A stretch of DNA of 46,496 bases from CADEFF01 sp964569315 (GCA_964569315.1 CAZMUZ010000017.1:1-46496), one strand, 5' to 3'; shown: positions 16,809-28,872, counted from the first letter of the stretch. Numbers and translations: made by a program. Notes: generated by a model not told the origin, from the letters alone.

Positions 16809-17537
16809 TCAGTATTTCGGCCGATAGAACCACTGCCGAGTGATCTTCGTCGGATCGACCAGATACGGGGAGTTCGGGTCGTCTCGCTCTCGCCGCTCGA
16901 TCTGGAAATGAACATGATCCGTGATGGACGGGTATAGCGCCTGGAGACTCATCGAGCGGCCGATCGGCGCGCCCGCGCGCACGAAGCCCCCACTGACGAT
17001 CGCATCCATCGGCTCGACATAAATGACCTTCAGGATTCTCCCATCCTCGGTGGTGATCTGGATGCCCATAACCTTTCCGGCGCGCTCTGTATCCTTCCGG
17101 TAAGGGTCGAAAATCGCCACCGTGCCTTCGGCCGGCGCCCGCACGAGCGTCCCCGCCGGCACGGCGATGTCGATGCCGCCATGCGGTCGTTGTTTCTCTT
17201 TGTCATCGCGCCGGTTCGCGCCGAAGGCGCCGCTGCCATGCCCGTCGGTCTGGCGGATCACGCCGAAATCGACGATCGGATGCAGGTTCCATTCGGCAAG
17301 CGGCGCGTCATTGAGCGCGCGTCCGTGGCGATTGATAGGACGTCTCGGTGGTGCATCGTCATTCGCAGGCTGCGGCGCGCGCCTCTCCGGCCTCGGCCGC
17401 GGATCGCGCCGCAGGCCCGGTGTCGCAAAGAGAAGGTCGCTTGCGCGCGGGCCGGCCGGGCCTCCCGGCGAGGATTTCGAAGCATGGGGTGGCACTGGCA
17501 GAGGCTTGGCGCTGGCGGGCGTCGGAAACATGCACAT
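16809..17537 (-). CDS. M23-family (LytM-like) metallopeptidase domain protein
   Basis: 242 residues from the start at 17537. The C-terminal domain has both zinc motifs of the M23/lysostaphin family, HGGID and HVHFQI, with PAGTLVRAPAEGTV and GGFVRAGAPIG between them. A long Pro/Ala/Arg-rich linker fills roughly the first 100 residues. No clear signal peptide is seen from this start; an upstream in-frame ATG at 17615 would add a short hydrophobic piece (MVMLFTLICRFL), but it overlaps the promoter at 17587-17615. Predicted role is peptidoglycan crosslink hydrolysis or a LytM-type regulatory or structural domain. It is convergent with the secreted-protein gene. Confidence 0.82.
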   Translation of the reverse strand: MCMFPTPASAKPLPVPPHASKSSPGGPAGPRASDLLFATPGLRRDPRPRPERRAPQPANDDAPPRRPINRHGRALNDAPLAEWNLHPIVDFGVIRQTDGHGSGAFGANRRDDKEKQRPHGGIDIAVPAGTLVRAPAEGTVAIFDPYRKDTERAGKVMGIQITTEDGRILKVIYVEPMDAIVSGGFVRAGAPIGRSMSLQALYPSITDHVHFQIERRERDDPNSPYLVDPTKITRQWFYRPKY

Positions 17538-17586
17538 GGGCGGCCCTTTTGGTGGCTCGTGTAAAAAGCGGCATATTAACGTAAAT

Positions 17587-17615
17587 AGCATAACCATGCA
17601 AGAACAAAGTGGCAA
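17587..17615 (-). promoter_or_regulatory. Sigma-70-like promoter for the M23 peptidase gene
   Basis: On the minus strand TTGCCA (17610-17615), a 17-bp spacer, then TATGCT (17587-17592), in an AT-rich patch. Its position argues for translation starting at 17537 or 17531 rather than at 17615. Confidence 0.55.
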
Positions 17616-17747
17616 CTTCGTGCCAGAACCGCATGCGTCGAGTGCCGCCGCGATTGCGGGTTCCGCTCTTCGGTCGCGGCGCTAGAATGCGCGCGCTTCG
17701 CCGGCCTGCAGGGGCCGGATCGATCCCAATCAGGCAGGAAACCGACC

Positions 17748-18923
17748 ATGGCTGACGACGCGGCCGCGCTGCGCGGCAACTGGAACTACCCGACGCTCAT
17801 GCGCTTCGGCGTCGGCCGGATCTCGGAACTGCCGGAGGCCTGCAAGCAGCTCGGCATGAAGCGGCCCCTGATCGTGACCGACCCCGGCCTCGCCGCCCTC
17901 CCCATGATTAAGGAGGCCGTGCAGCGCAACGAGGCCGCCGGGCTCGAGACCGCCCTGTTCGCCGACATCAAGGGCAACCCCATCGGCAAAAATGTCGAGG
18001 ACGGGCTGAAGAAGTTCCGGGCCGGCGGCCATGACGGCGTCGTCGCCTTCGGCGGCGGCAGCGCACTCGATGCCGGCAAGGCGATCGCGCTCATGGCCGG
18101 CCAGACGCGCCCGATATGGGATTTCGAGGATGTCGGCGACAACTGGACGCGCGTGAACGTCGCGGGCATCGCGCCGATCGTCGCCGTGCCGACCACTTCG
18201 GGCACCGGCTCGGAGGTCGGCCGCGTCTCCGTCATCACCAACGAGGCGACCCACCAGAAGAAGCTCATCTTCCATCCGAAGATCCAGCCCTCGATCGTGA
18301 TCTCCGACCCGGCCCTGACCGTCGGCCTGCCGGCCAAGATCACCGCCGCCACCGGCATGGACGCGCTCGCGCACTGCCTCGAGGCCTATTGCGTGCCGAG
18401 CTATCACCCGATGGCGGACGGCGTCGCGGTCGAAGGCATGCGGCTCATCAAGGACTGGCTTCCGGTCGCGGTGAAGGACGGCAGGAACCTGACGGCGCGC
18501 GCCCATATGATGGCGGCGGCGACCATGGGCGCCACGGCCTTCCAGAAGGGCCTCGGCGCGATCCACTCCCTCTCCCATCCGGTCGGCGCGATCTACGACA
18601 CGCATCACGGCCTCACCAACGCCGTCGTCATGCCCTATGTCATGCAGTTCAATCGCGCCGCGATCGAGGGAAAGATGACGCGTCTCGCGGCCTGGCTCGA
18701 GCTCGCGAACCCGTCCTACGCCGCGGTGCTGGACTGGGTGCTGGCGCTCCGCAAGGAGATCGGCATCCCGCACACCTTGAAGGAGATCGGCGTCGACAAG
18801 GCGCGGCTCGACGAGCTGTCGCAGGCCGCCTACGAGGATCCCTCGACCGGCGGCAATCCGGTGCCGATCGGCGCCGCCGACCTCAAGAAGATGTTCGTCG
18901 CCTCGATCGACGGGCAGCTCTAG
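17748..18923 (+). CDS. Iron-containing alcohol dehydrogenase
   Basis: 391 residues of the type III (Fe-dependent) alcohol dehydrogenase family. The NAD-binding GGGSALDAGKAIA lies at about residue 101, PTTSGTGSEV at about 147, and the metal-ligand region includes DALAHCLEAY and GAIHSLSHPVGAIYDTHHG. AGGAAACCGACC precedes the ATG. With the amine permease, the glutamine-synthetase-like ligase and the aldehyde dehydrogenase upstream, it would fit oxidation of the hydroxyl of gamma-glutamylethanolamide to an aldehyde. It is separated from those genes by two unrelated envelope genes. Other primary alcohols are possible. Confidence 0.9.
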   Translation: MADDAAALRGNWNYPTLMRFGVGRISELPEACKQLGMKRPLIVTDPGLAALPMIKEAVQRNEAAGLETALFADIKGNPIGKNVEDGLKKFRAGGHDGVVAFGGGSALDAGKAIALMAGQTRPIWDFEDVGDNWTRVNVAGIAPIVAVPTTSGTGSEVGRVSVITNEATHQKKLIFHPKIQPSIVISDPALTVGLPAKITAATGMDALAHCLEAYCVPSYHPMADGVAVEGMRLIKDWLPVAVKDGRNLTARAHMMAAATMGATAFQKGLGAIHSLSHPVGAIYDTHHGLTNAVVMPYVMQFNRAAIEGKMTRLAAWLELANPSYAAVLDWVLALRKEIGIPHTLKEIGVDKARLDELSQAAYEDPSTGGNPVPIGAADLKKMFVASIDGQL

Positions 18924-18960
18924 AGGCGCGAGAGCACACCCGAGCGGAGGGTCCGGCGCC

Positions 18961-19923
18961 TCAAGGCCGCCGCGACGCGCTTCGGCAATCCGGGGCCAGG
19001 GCCGGTGCGAGCTGTGCCGCCGGCGGCGGAACGCGCCGGGACGCTGCGGCCGGAGCTTTCGCCGCGGCCTTGCGCTCGGCGATCAGGATCGCGCCGAGGA
19101 CCACGCCGATGCCGGCGAGCTCGATCGGACCGAGCCGCTCCGCGAGGAAGAGCCAGGCGCCGCCGGCCGCGACCACCACGCTGAGCGTGCCGGAAATCGC
19201 CGCGAGCACGACCGGGAGCCTGCCCAGCGCATAGACGATGAGAAGCTGGCTCGCGAAGGTGACGAGACCGAGGGCGGCCATCAGCAGCCATTCGCCGGGA
19301 TCGGGCGGCAGGATGGCGCCGCGCGCGAAGAGCGTCGCCGGCGCCAGCAGGAGGAGGGCGCCGAGCGTGCTGTCGAGCAGCACGCGCCGCGTGCCGATGC
19401 GCCCGCGCAAGCTTCCCTGGATCGAGAGCGTCACCGTGTAGCAGGCGGCGGCGGCGAAGCCGAGCCCGTCGCCGATCATGCGGGGGCCCGCCTCGAAGGC
19501 GAAACCGCCCTCGCGGCCCGCGACGACGAGCGCCGACCCGGCGACGCCGAGGAGGATCGCCGTCCAGCCGCGCCGGCTGAGCGGCTGGCCGAGGAAGAAG
19601 GCGGCCACCAGCGCCACCATCAGCGGATAGGTGAAGGCGAAGAGCTGCGCATTGGCGATGCTGGTGAGCTCGATCGACCAGTACCAGACGACGAGGTCGG
19701 CGCCATAGGCGGCGCCCGCGAGGAGCAGCAGCGCGCGGTCGCGCCAGCCCGGCATCTGCTCCTCGGCCCGGTCCGGCTTCGGCCAGAGCAGGAACAGCGG
19801 CAGCATCAGCAGCACGCGCCAGAAGCCGATCGCCGCCGGATCGATATCGGCGAGCCTGACCAGCAGCGGGTTGAGGCCGGTCAGGAAGGCGCCGAGCAGA
19901 AGCGCGAGAAACGCCGGATTCAT
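18961..19923 (-). CDS. DMT-family (EamA) transporter
   Basis: 320 residues, two EamA repeats with about ten membrane segments. Motifs include GFWRVLLMLPLFLLWP, YWSIELTSIANAQLFAFTYP and LGRLPVVLAAISGTLSVVVA. The last about 40 residues form an Ala/Pro/Arg-rich hydrophilic tail (KAPAAASRRVPPPAAQLAPA). It is not close to the tandem pair at 2.6-4.4 kb. It is divergent from a CGNR zinc-finger regulator over a 93-bp spacer with inverted repeats, so that regulator probably controls it. The substrate is unknown. Confidence 0.87.
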   Translation of the reverse strand: MNPAFLALLLGAFLTGLNPLLVRLADIDPAAIGFWRVLLMLPLFLLWPKPDRAEEQMPGWRDRALLLLAGAAYGADLVVWYWSIELTSIANAQLFAFTYPLMVALVAAFFLGQPLSRRGWTAILLGVAGSALVVAGREGGFAFEAGPRMIGDGLGFAAAACYTVTLSIQGSLRGRIGTRRVLLDSTLGALLLLAPATLFARGAILPPDPGEWLLMAALGLVTFASQLLIVYALGRLPVVLAAISGTLSVVVAAGGAWLFLAERLGPIELAGIGVVLGAILIAERKAAAKAPAAASRRVPPPAAQLAPALAPDCRSASRRP

Positions 19924-19932
19924 GAGGTTGTC

Positions 19933-19994
19933 CCGGATAACCAGTAAAAACTGATTAGAAGGTTATCATCCGGATGGCTTGATGTCACCATCAA
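19933..19994. promoter_or_regulatory. Divergent promoter/operator region between the DMT exporter and CGNR regulator
   Basis: Two inverted repeats: CCGGATAACC (19933-19942) with GGTTATCATCCGG (19961-19973), imperfect by two bases, and TTGATG (19979-19984), spacer TCAC, CATCAA (19989-19994), perfect. The stretch is AT-rich. A zinc-finger autoregulator binding here is plausible. Confidence 0.5.
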
Positions 19995-20016
19995 AATAGG
20001 TTACATTGGTTACGTC

Positions 20017-20610
20017 ATGGAGCGGACACGGACCCCCACCCCGGTCGAGGAATTGACGCAAATCGGCGGACATCGCTGCCTCGACCTGGCCAATACCCTG
20101 GTTGCGGCCGAGCCGCCCCGGGATTCCCTGACCGGCATCGAGGATTTCCGGGCCTGGGCGTCCCGTGCGGGTATCGCCGTCGATCCGGCCTCCGATCCCA
20201 GGAGCGATGCGGCGGCGCTGCGTCGCGTAAGGACGTTGCGCGACGCCATTCGCGCCATCGCCGCCGCGACGGTGGCCGGCAAGCCCTGCCCGCCCGAGGC
20301 GGCCGAGACCCTGACGGAGGCAGCCGCCCGCTCCTTCCGGTCGCGCCGGCTCGGGCCGAAGCCCGGCGGCATCGGCTGGCAACGGGTGCGCCGGGATCTC
20401 GATTCCGCGACCGATCTGCTCGCCATGGAAGCGGCCGCGCTTTTCGCCGATGCCGACGGGCTTCGTCTCAAGCGCTGCAGGGGCGCCCATTGCGGCTGGT
20501 TCTTCATCGACCGCAGCCGCAACGGGTCGCGGCGCTGGTGCTCGATGGCGGATTGCGGCAACCGGACCAAGGCGCGCCGCCACCGCGCGCGTCAGCGCGC
20601 CGAAGACTAG
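20017..20610 (+). CDS. CGNR zinc-finger/ABATE-domain transcriptional regulator
   Basis: 197 residues. The N-terminal ABATE domain (a putative stress-induced regulator domain) starts with GGHRCLDLANTL, a motif typical of this family. The C-terminal CGNR zinc finger is LKRCRGAHCGWFFIDRS followed by RRWCSMADCGNRTKARRHRAR, with four cysteines. Proteins of this type are DNA-binding regulators, often next to an exporter gene, as here with the divergent DMT exporter. There is no clear ribosome site, and a leaderless message is possible. The last codons form unit 1 of a 28-bp tandem repeat that continues downstream. Confidence 0.85.
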   Translation: MERTRTPTPVEELTQIGGHRCLDLANTLVAAEPPRDSLTGIEDFRAWASRAGIAVDPASDPRSDAAALRRVRTLRDAIRAIAAATVAGKPCPPEAAETLTEAAARSFRSRRLGPKPGGIGWQRVRRDLDSATDLLAMEAAALFADADGLRLKRCRGAHCGWFFIDRSRNGSRRWCSMADCGNRTKARRHRARQRAED

Positions 20611-20725
20611 TTCCGCGCGTCAGCGCGCCGAGGAGTAGCCCTGCGCGCCAGCGCGCCGAAGATTAGTCCCGCGCGCCAGCGCCCTCAGGATTAGCGCCGC
20701 GCGCCGGCGCGCTTAGGATTAACCC
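20586..20725 (+). repeat. 28-bp degenerate tandem repeat (five units) including the CGNR gene stop codon
   Basis: Units start at 20586, 20614, 20642, 20670 and 20698. Unit 1 is the 3' end of the CGNR gene, ending in its TAG, and each later unit carries TAG or TAA at the same place. Each unit contains a GCGCGYCRGCGC-type core able to fold back on itself. Confidence 0.8.
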
Positions 20726-20751
20726 TTCACCGCCGCCGGCCCCGGCCGCCG

Positions 20752-22185
20752 CTACATCGGCAAAGGCTGCCCGTTCACCGTGAAGCTGCCATCGGCGGTG
20801 AGCTCCAGCCTGAAGGTCGCGAGGCTGGTGCCGTCCTCCGCCGTTTCGGTCACCGCCGCCTGCTTCAGCCAGGCCGCGAGCTCCGGCGAGACCAGCCGCT
20901 CGATGCGGCTCGCGAGCCGGTCGAGGCCCGCGACGTCGAGATCGATGGTCCCCGTCGCCCCCATCATCGCCTGCGGGTCCATCGCCAGCATGCCGGCGAT
21001 GGCGGTGCGCGCATCGATCGTCTCGATCGCGCTGTCGGAGATGCGAAGCTCCGTGCCGGCTTCCGCGAACGCGTTCTGCAGCCCGAACAGCATCATCATG
21101 CCCGCAAGCTGCAGCGTGTCGGCGCCGCCGGCGTCCTCGCCGAGCCCCAGGGTCGAGCTGCTGGCGATCTCGATGAGCTTCGCGGTCGGGATCTTCGCGA
21201 GGTCGAGATTGAGTTTCAGCATCGACGGAATCGCGGCGCGCTCGTCCTCGCTCAGCATGGCCGCCTCGGGCAGCTCGACGCCACCGAGATCGAGCCCGAG
21301 CCGCATCTGCGCCTCGGCCTCGTCGAGCCCGCTCATGCCGAAGGTGAAGCCGGAAGCCGCGAGCTTCATCGCTTCCTTCGAGTCCGGCTCGGTCTGACGG
21401 CTGTCGGTCGCCTCGAAGCGCAGCTCGAAGCCCCGCAGCGCCTGCGTCATGCGCCGCAGCACGTCGGCGAGCGTGGCGACGTCCTGGGTCACCGCCGCCT
21501 TCTGATATTCGGCGTTGAGCTTCGCGAGCTCGGCGAGCTTCGCGCCGGTCATGCTGTAGCGCACAGAAACGGTAGCGGCCGTGCCCTCGCCCGCCTCGGT
21601 CTTCACGGCGACCCCTTCGGCCGCGAGCGAGGAATTCTGGTCGCTGCGCCCTTCCGTTCCGGGTTGCGTCTCGAGCTTGTAGCGGAGCGAGGCGACGGAA
21701 GCGGTGAGCTTCTGCGAGACGCTGGCGAGGTCGACGCGGCCGAGATCGAAATCGGCGGCGATCCAGGCATCCTGCACATTCGACCAGACCGCCGTGCCGC
21801 CCGCCGCCGGCATCGCAATGCTGAGGTCGGTGCCGTCGGTGAGCTTGGCCGCGATCTCGGTCGGCAGCCTGATGTCGGAAAAACTCCGGACGTCGTCGCC
21901 ATCCGCCAGGACGAGGAAGCTGACGGTCCCGATCGGCAGGCGTCCCTGCGGCCCGAGATCGAGGGCGAGGCCGGTGATGCCGCCCTTGAAGCCGGTGTCG
22001 CGCTCGTCGTCGGGCGAGACGGTGACGGTCTCGAAGACGATGCCGGGCGCGCCATCCTTCGGCGCGGACTGCATCAGCTTCGCGGCGAGTTCCGCCTGCA
22101 GCGCCTTCGCCTGGTCCTCCCGCGGATCCGAGCAGCCGGCAAGGCCCACCAGCAGCAGCATCGCCGCCAGAACGAACTTCGTCAT
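20752..22185 (-). CDS. Large lipoprotein of unknown function
   Basis: 477 residues; family not recognised. It starts MTKFVLAAMLLLVGLAGCSD, a lipoprotein signal peptide with lipobox LAGC and Cys18 as the lipidated residue; GGGGAGAACGGT before the ATG is a good ribosome site. The mature part is acidic and looks like repeated beta-strand/helix units (for example LDLGPQGRLPIGTV, LDLGGVELPEAAML, LNLDLAKIPTAKLIEIAS), somewhat like periplasmic DUF945/DUF2125-type proteins; that comparison is only an impression. Thirty-two bp separate it from the putA stop upstream, so it may be cotranscribed with putA. Asp at position 2 after the lipidated Cys is absent (Ser), so outer-membrane sorting is likely. 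Confidence 0.8.
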   Translation of the reverse strand: MTKFVLAAMLLLVGLAGCSDPREDQAKALQAELAAKLMQSAPKDGAPGIVFETVTVSPDDERDTGFKGGITGLALDLGPQGRLPIGTVSFLVLADGDDVRSFSDIRLPTEIAAKLTDGTDLSIAMPAAGGTAVWSNVQDAWIAADFDLGRVDLASVSQKLTASVASLRYKLETQPGTEGRSDQNSSLAAEGVAVKTEAGEGTAATVSVRYSMTGAKLAELAKLNAEYQKAAVTQDVATLADVLRRMTQALRGFELRFEATDSRQTEPDSKEAMKLAASGFTFGMSGLDEAEAQMRLGLDLGGVELPEAAMLSEDERAAIPSMLKLNLDLAKIPTAKLIEIASSSTLGLGEDAGGADTLQLAGMMMLFGLQNAFAEAGTELRISDSAIETIDARTAIAGMLAMDPQAMMGATGTIDLDVAGLDRLASRIERLVSPELAAWLKQAAVTETAEDGTSLATFRLELTADGSFTVNGQPLPM

Positions 22186-22217
22186 ACCGTTCTCCCCGGG
22201 GAAAGGCCGACGGGATA

Positions 22218-25200
22218 TCAGACTTCCTCGGCGAGCGAAAGTAGCGAGGCGTTGCCGCCGGCGGCGGTCGTATCGACGGTAAGGGTGCGCTCGATCGCGA
22301 AGCGATGCAGATAATGCGGGCCGCCGGCCTTGGGTCCGGTCCCGGAGAGGCCCTCGCCGCCGAAGGGCTGCACGCCGACCACGGCGCCGATCATGTTCCG
22401 GTTCACATAGGCGTTGCCGACGCGAAGCCGCTCGCCGATATAGCGCTGGGTTTCGTCGATCCGGCTGTGGATGCCGAGGGTGAGGCCATAGCCGGTCGCA
22501 TTGACCGCCTCGATCACGGCATCGAGCCGGTCGGCCCGCCACCGCACCACATGGACGATCGGGCCGAACACCTCGCGCTTCAGCCGCGCAAGGCTGTCGA
22601 TTACGAAGGCGGCGGGACCGAAGAAATGGCCCGGCGGCAGATCCTTCGGCAGCGCCACCTCGTAGAGCGGCCTCGCTTCGCGCGTCATGCGCGCCGCATG
22701 TTCCCGCAGCATGGCGAGCGCCGCCTCATCGATCACCGGGCCGATATCGGTCGAGAGCAGGGCCGGGTCGCCGACCTTAAGCTCCGCCATCGCGCCGGCG
22801 AGCATGGTCTCGAGCTTGACGGCGATATCCTCCTGCACGAACAGCACGCGGAGCGCCGAGCAGCGCTGGCCGGCGCTCTGGAAGCCCGAGATCAGCACGT
22901 CGCGCACGACCTGCTCCGGCAGCGCCGAGGAATCGACGATCATCGCGTTCTGCCCGCCGGTTTCCGCGATGAAGGGCACGATCGGGCCCTCCCGCCCCGC
23001 GAGGCTGCGATTGATGAGCCGCGCCACCTCGGTCGAGCCGGTGAAGGCCACGCCCGCGACGCGCGGATCGGCGACGAGGGCGCCGCCGACCGTCTCGCCG
23101 TCGCCCGGCAGCAGATGCAGCACGTCGCCCGGCACGCCCGCCTGATGCAGCAGCCTGATCGCATGGGCCGCGATCATCGGCGTCTGCTCGGCCGGCTTGG
23201 CGATCACCGCATTGCCGGCGGCGAGCGCGGCCGTGGTCTGGCCGAGGAAAATCGCGAGCGGGAAGTTCCAGGGCGCGATGCAGGCGAAGACGCCGCGCCC
23301 GACGAGGCGGATCTGGTTGCGCTCGCCGGTCGGCCCCGGAAGCTCGACCGGCTTGCCGAAATCGGCGCGGCCGCGCGCCGCGTAGTAGCGGCAGAAATCG
23401 ACCGCCTCGCGCACCTCCGCGACCGCGTCCATCACGGTCTTGCCGGCTTCGCGCACGCAGAGCGCCATCAGCGCCGGCATGTTCTCCTCGAGCAGGTCGG
23501 CGGCGCGTTCGAGGCAGCGCGCCCGGGCATCGGCCGGCGTCGCGTTCCAGTCCGGCTGCACGCGCTGCGCGCGGGCGAGCGCGTCGGCCAGATCGGCCGG
23601 GCCCGCCTCGGCGATGCGGCCGATGACGCGGCGGGTATCGGAAGGATCGCGCACCTCGCGATAGCTGCCGCGCCGCGGCTGGCCGCCGACGATCGGTTCC
23701 GCCGTCCATTCGCGCCCGGCGGCGGCTTCCATCGCGCGGGCGAGCGGCGTCAATAGATCGAGGTCGGTCAGGTCGATGCCCTTGGAATTCTTTCGTTCGG
23801 GCTTGAAGAGGTCGCCCGGCAGGGGAATGCGCGGATGCGGCTTCGCGGCGAGCTTGCGGATGCGGGCGACCGGGTCGGCGGTGATCTCCTCGATCGGCAG
23901 CGCCTCGTCCACGATGCGGTTGACGAAGGAGGTGTTGGCGCCGTTCTCGAGCAGGCGCCGCACCAGATAGGCGAGGAGATCCTCGTGGCTACCGACCGGC
24001 GCATAGATCCGCACGCCGCAGCCGAGCGCCTTCGGGGTCGCCACTTCCTCGTAAAGCGCGTCGCCCATGCCGTGGAGCCGCTGGAACTCGAAATCGCGGT
24101 TCTCGCCGGCGAGCTCAAGGACGACGGCGAGGCTGTGGGCGTTGTGGGTGGCGAATTGCGGATAGAAGGCCTCGCGGTCGGCGAGCAGCTTCTTCGCGCA
24201 GGCGATATAGGAGACGTCGGTGGCCGGCTTGCGGGTGAAGACCGGGTAGCCGGGCAGGCCGCGCTCCTGGCTCTGCTTGATCTCGGTATCCCAGTAGGCG
24301 CCCTTCACCAGCCGGACCATCAGGCGGCGGCGCGAGCGCCGCGCGAGATCGGCGAGCCAGTCGATCAGCGCCGTGCAGCGCTTCTGATAGCCCTGGATGG
24401 CGAGGCCGAACCCGTCCCAGCCGGCGAGCGAGGCGTCCATGGCGACCGCCTCGATGACGTCGAGCGAGAGATCGAGCCGCTCCGCTTCCTCCGCATCAAT
24501 GGTGAAGCCGATCTTCGCGGCCTTGGCGAGGGCGGCGAGCGCCACCACCCGCGGCACCAGCTCGGTCATGACGCGATCGGCTTGCGCGAATTCGTAGCGC
24601 GGATGCAGCGCCGAGAGCTTGACCGAGATGCCGGGGCCCTTGATCCAGCCGGCGCCCTGCGCGGCCTTGCCGATCGCCTGGATGGCGGACCGGTAGGCGC
24701 GGTCGTAGCGCTCGGCGTCGGCGGCGGTGCGCGCGGCCTCGCCCAGCATGTCGTAGGAATAGGTGAAGCCCTGGCGCTCGAGGCTGCGCGCGCGATCGAG
24801 CGCCTCGTCGATCGTCCGCCCCATCACGAACTGGCGCCCGAGGATGCGCATCGCCTGCATCACCGCCTGGCGGATCACCGGCTCGCCGCTGCGGCTGACC
24901 AGACGGCGCAGCATCCCGCCGAGATCCGACCCGCTGTCGCGGTCGAGCCGCATCACGCGGCCGGTCAGCATCAGCGCCCAGGTCGAGGCGTTGACGAAGA
25001 GCGATTCGCTCGAGCCCAGATGCTTTTCCCAATCGGCGTCGGCGAGCTTGTCCTTGATGAGCCGGTCGGCGGTCTCGGCATCGGGGATGCGCAAGAGCGC
25101 CTCGGCAAGGCACATCAGCACCACGCCTTCGCGGCTCGAAAGCTCGTACTCGTGGAGGAAGGCATCGAGCCCGCCCTGCCCCACCCGCTTCTCGCGCACC

Positions 25201-25367
25201 GACTGCACCAGCTTGCGCGCCCGCTCGGCGATGCGGTCGGCCAGGGCCGGCGGCAGCTCGGCCGCGGCCAGCAGCGCCTCCACGGTGGCGGTCTCGTCGG
25301 CGCGATAGAGCGCCCTGAGGCGCGCGCGCAGCGGGTCGGGCGGGGTCGGCGGCTGGGAGAAGATCAT
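22218..25367 (-). CDS. putA: Bifunctional proline dehydrogenase/L-glutamate-gamma-semialdehyde dehydrogenase
   Basis: 1049 residues, the short type of PutA. The proline dehydrogenase barrel (about 60-480) includes FTYSYDMLGEAA, GISVKLSALHPRYE, RLVKGAYWDTEIK and TFATHNAHS-like QFATHNAHSLA. The P5C dehydrogenase half (about 540-1030) has APWNFPLAIFLGQTTAAL, Glu in FIAETGGQNAM and catalytic Cys836 in SAGQRCSALR. It oxidises proline to glutamate through FAD and NAD. There is no N-terminal ribbon-helix-helix DNA-binding domain, so this PutA does not repress its own gene. It follows dnaE2 after 82 bp of AT-rich sequence that contains a GTTC-N7-GTTC motif. Confidence 0.96.
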   Translation of the reverse strand: MIFSQPPTPPDPLRARLRALYRADETATVEALLAAAELPPALADRIAERARKLVQSVREKRVGQGGLDAFLHEYELSSREGVVLMCLAEALLRIPDAETADRLIKDKLADADWEKHLGSSESLFVNASTWALMLTGRVMRLDRDSGSDLGGMLRRLVSRSGEPVIRQAVMQAMRILGRQFVMGRTIDEALDRARSLERQGFTYSYDMLGEAARTAADAERYDRAYRSAIQAIGKAAQGAGWIKGPGISVKLSALHPRYEFAQADRVMTELVPRVVALAALAKAAKIGFTIDAEEAERLDLSLDVIEAVAMDASLAGWDGFGLAIQGYQKRCTALIDWLADLARRSRRRLMVRLVKGAYWDTEIKQSQERGLPGYPVFTRKPATDVSYIACAKKLLADREAFYPQFATHNAHSLAVVLELAGENRDFEFQRLHGMGDALYEEVATPKALGCGVRIYAPVGSHEDLLAYLVRRLLENGANTSFVNRIVDEALPIEEITADPVARIRKLAAKPHPRIPLPGDLFKPERKNSKGIDLTDLDLLTPLARAMEAAAGREWTAEPIVGGQPRRGSYREVRDPSDTRRVIGRIAEAGPADLADALARAQRVQPDWNATPADARARCLERAADLLEENMPALMALCVREAGKTVMDAVAEVREAVDFCRYYAARGRADFGKPVELPGPTGERNQIRLVGRGVFACIAPWNFPLAIFLGQTTAALAAGNAVIAKPAEQTPMIAAHAIRLLHQAGVPGDVLHLLPGDGETVGGALVADPRVAGVAFTGSTEVARLINRSLAGREGPIVPFIAETGGQNAMIVDSSALPEQVVRDVLISGFQSAGQRCSALRVLFVQEDIAVKLETMLAGAMAELKVGDPALLSTDIGPVIDEAALAMLREHAARMTREARPLYEVALPKDLPPGHFFGPAAFVIDSLARLKREVFGPIVHVVRWRADRLDAVIEAVNATGYGLTLGIHSRIDETQRYIGERLRVGNAYVNRNMIGAVVGVQPFGGEGLSGTGPKAGGPHYLHRFAIERTLTVDTTAAGGNASLLSLAEEV

Positions 25368-25431
25368 GGCGCTCGATTATCCGGCATTAGAATATTTATC
25401 AAGGCCATAGAGATCGAATCGAGATAATTTC

Positions 25432-25446
25432 GAACAACCCATGAAC
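25432..25446 (-). promoter_or_regulatory. GTTC-N7-GTTC motif between dnaE2 and putA (possible SOS box)
   Basis: Minus strand GTTC ATGGGTT GTTC, 65 bp before the putA start and just after the dnaE2 stop. It has the alphaproteobacterial LexA direct-repeat form, but about one or two such matches are expected by chance in 46 kb, and SOS control of putA is not known to me. Confidence 0.3.
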
Positions 25447-25449
25447 AGT

Positions 25450-28860
<3,411 letters not shown>

Positions 28861-28866
28861 CGAAGA

Positions 28867-28872
28867 CTCCTC
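28867..28872 (-). promoter_or_regulatory. Ribosome binding site that sets the dnaE2 GTG start
   Basis: GAGGAG on the minus strand, six bases before GTG 28860. Most of it is the end of the palindromic repeat, so the repeat appears to have supplied the translation signal. Confidence 0.55.

Noticed and set aside
17538..17615. Longer M23 peptidase starting at 17615
   Set aside because: The added codons overlap a good sigma-70-like promoter for the same gene, and the start at 17537 has a plausible ribosome site.
22305..25427. Long plus-strand open frames opposite putA
   Set aside because: Arg/His/Gly-rich shadow products; the minus strand encodes a full PutA.
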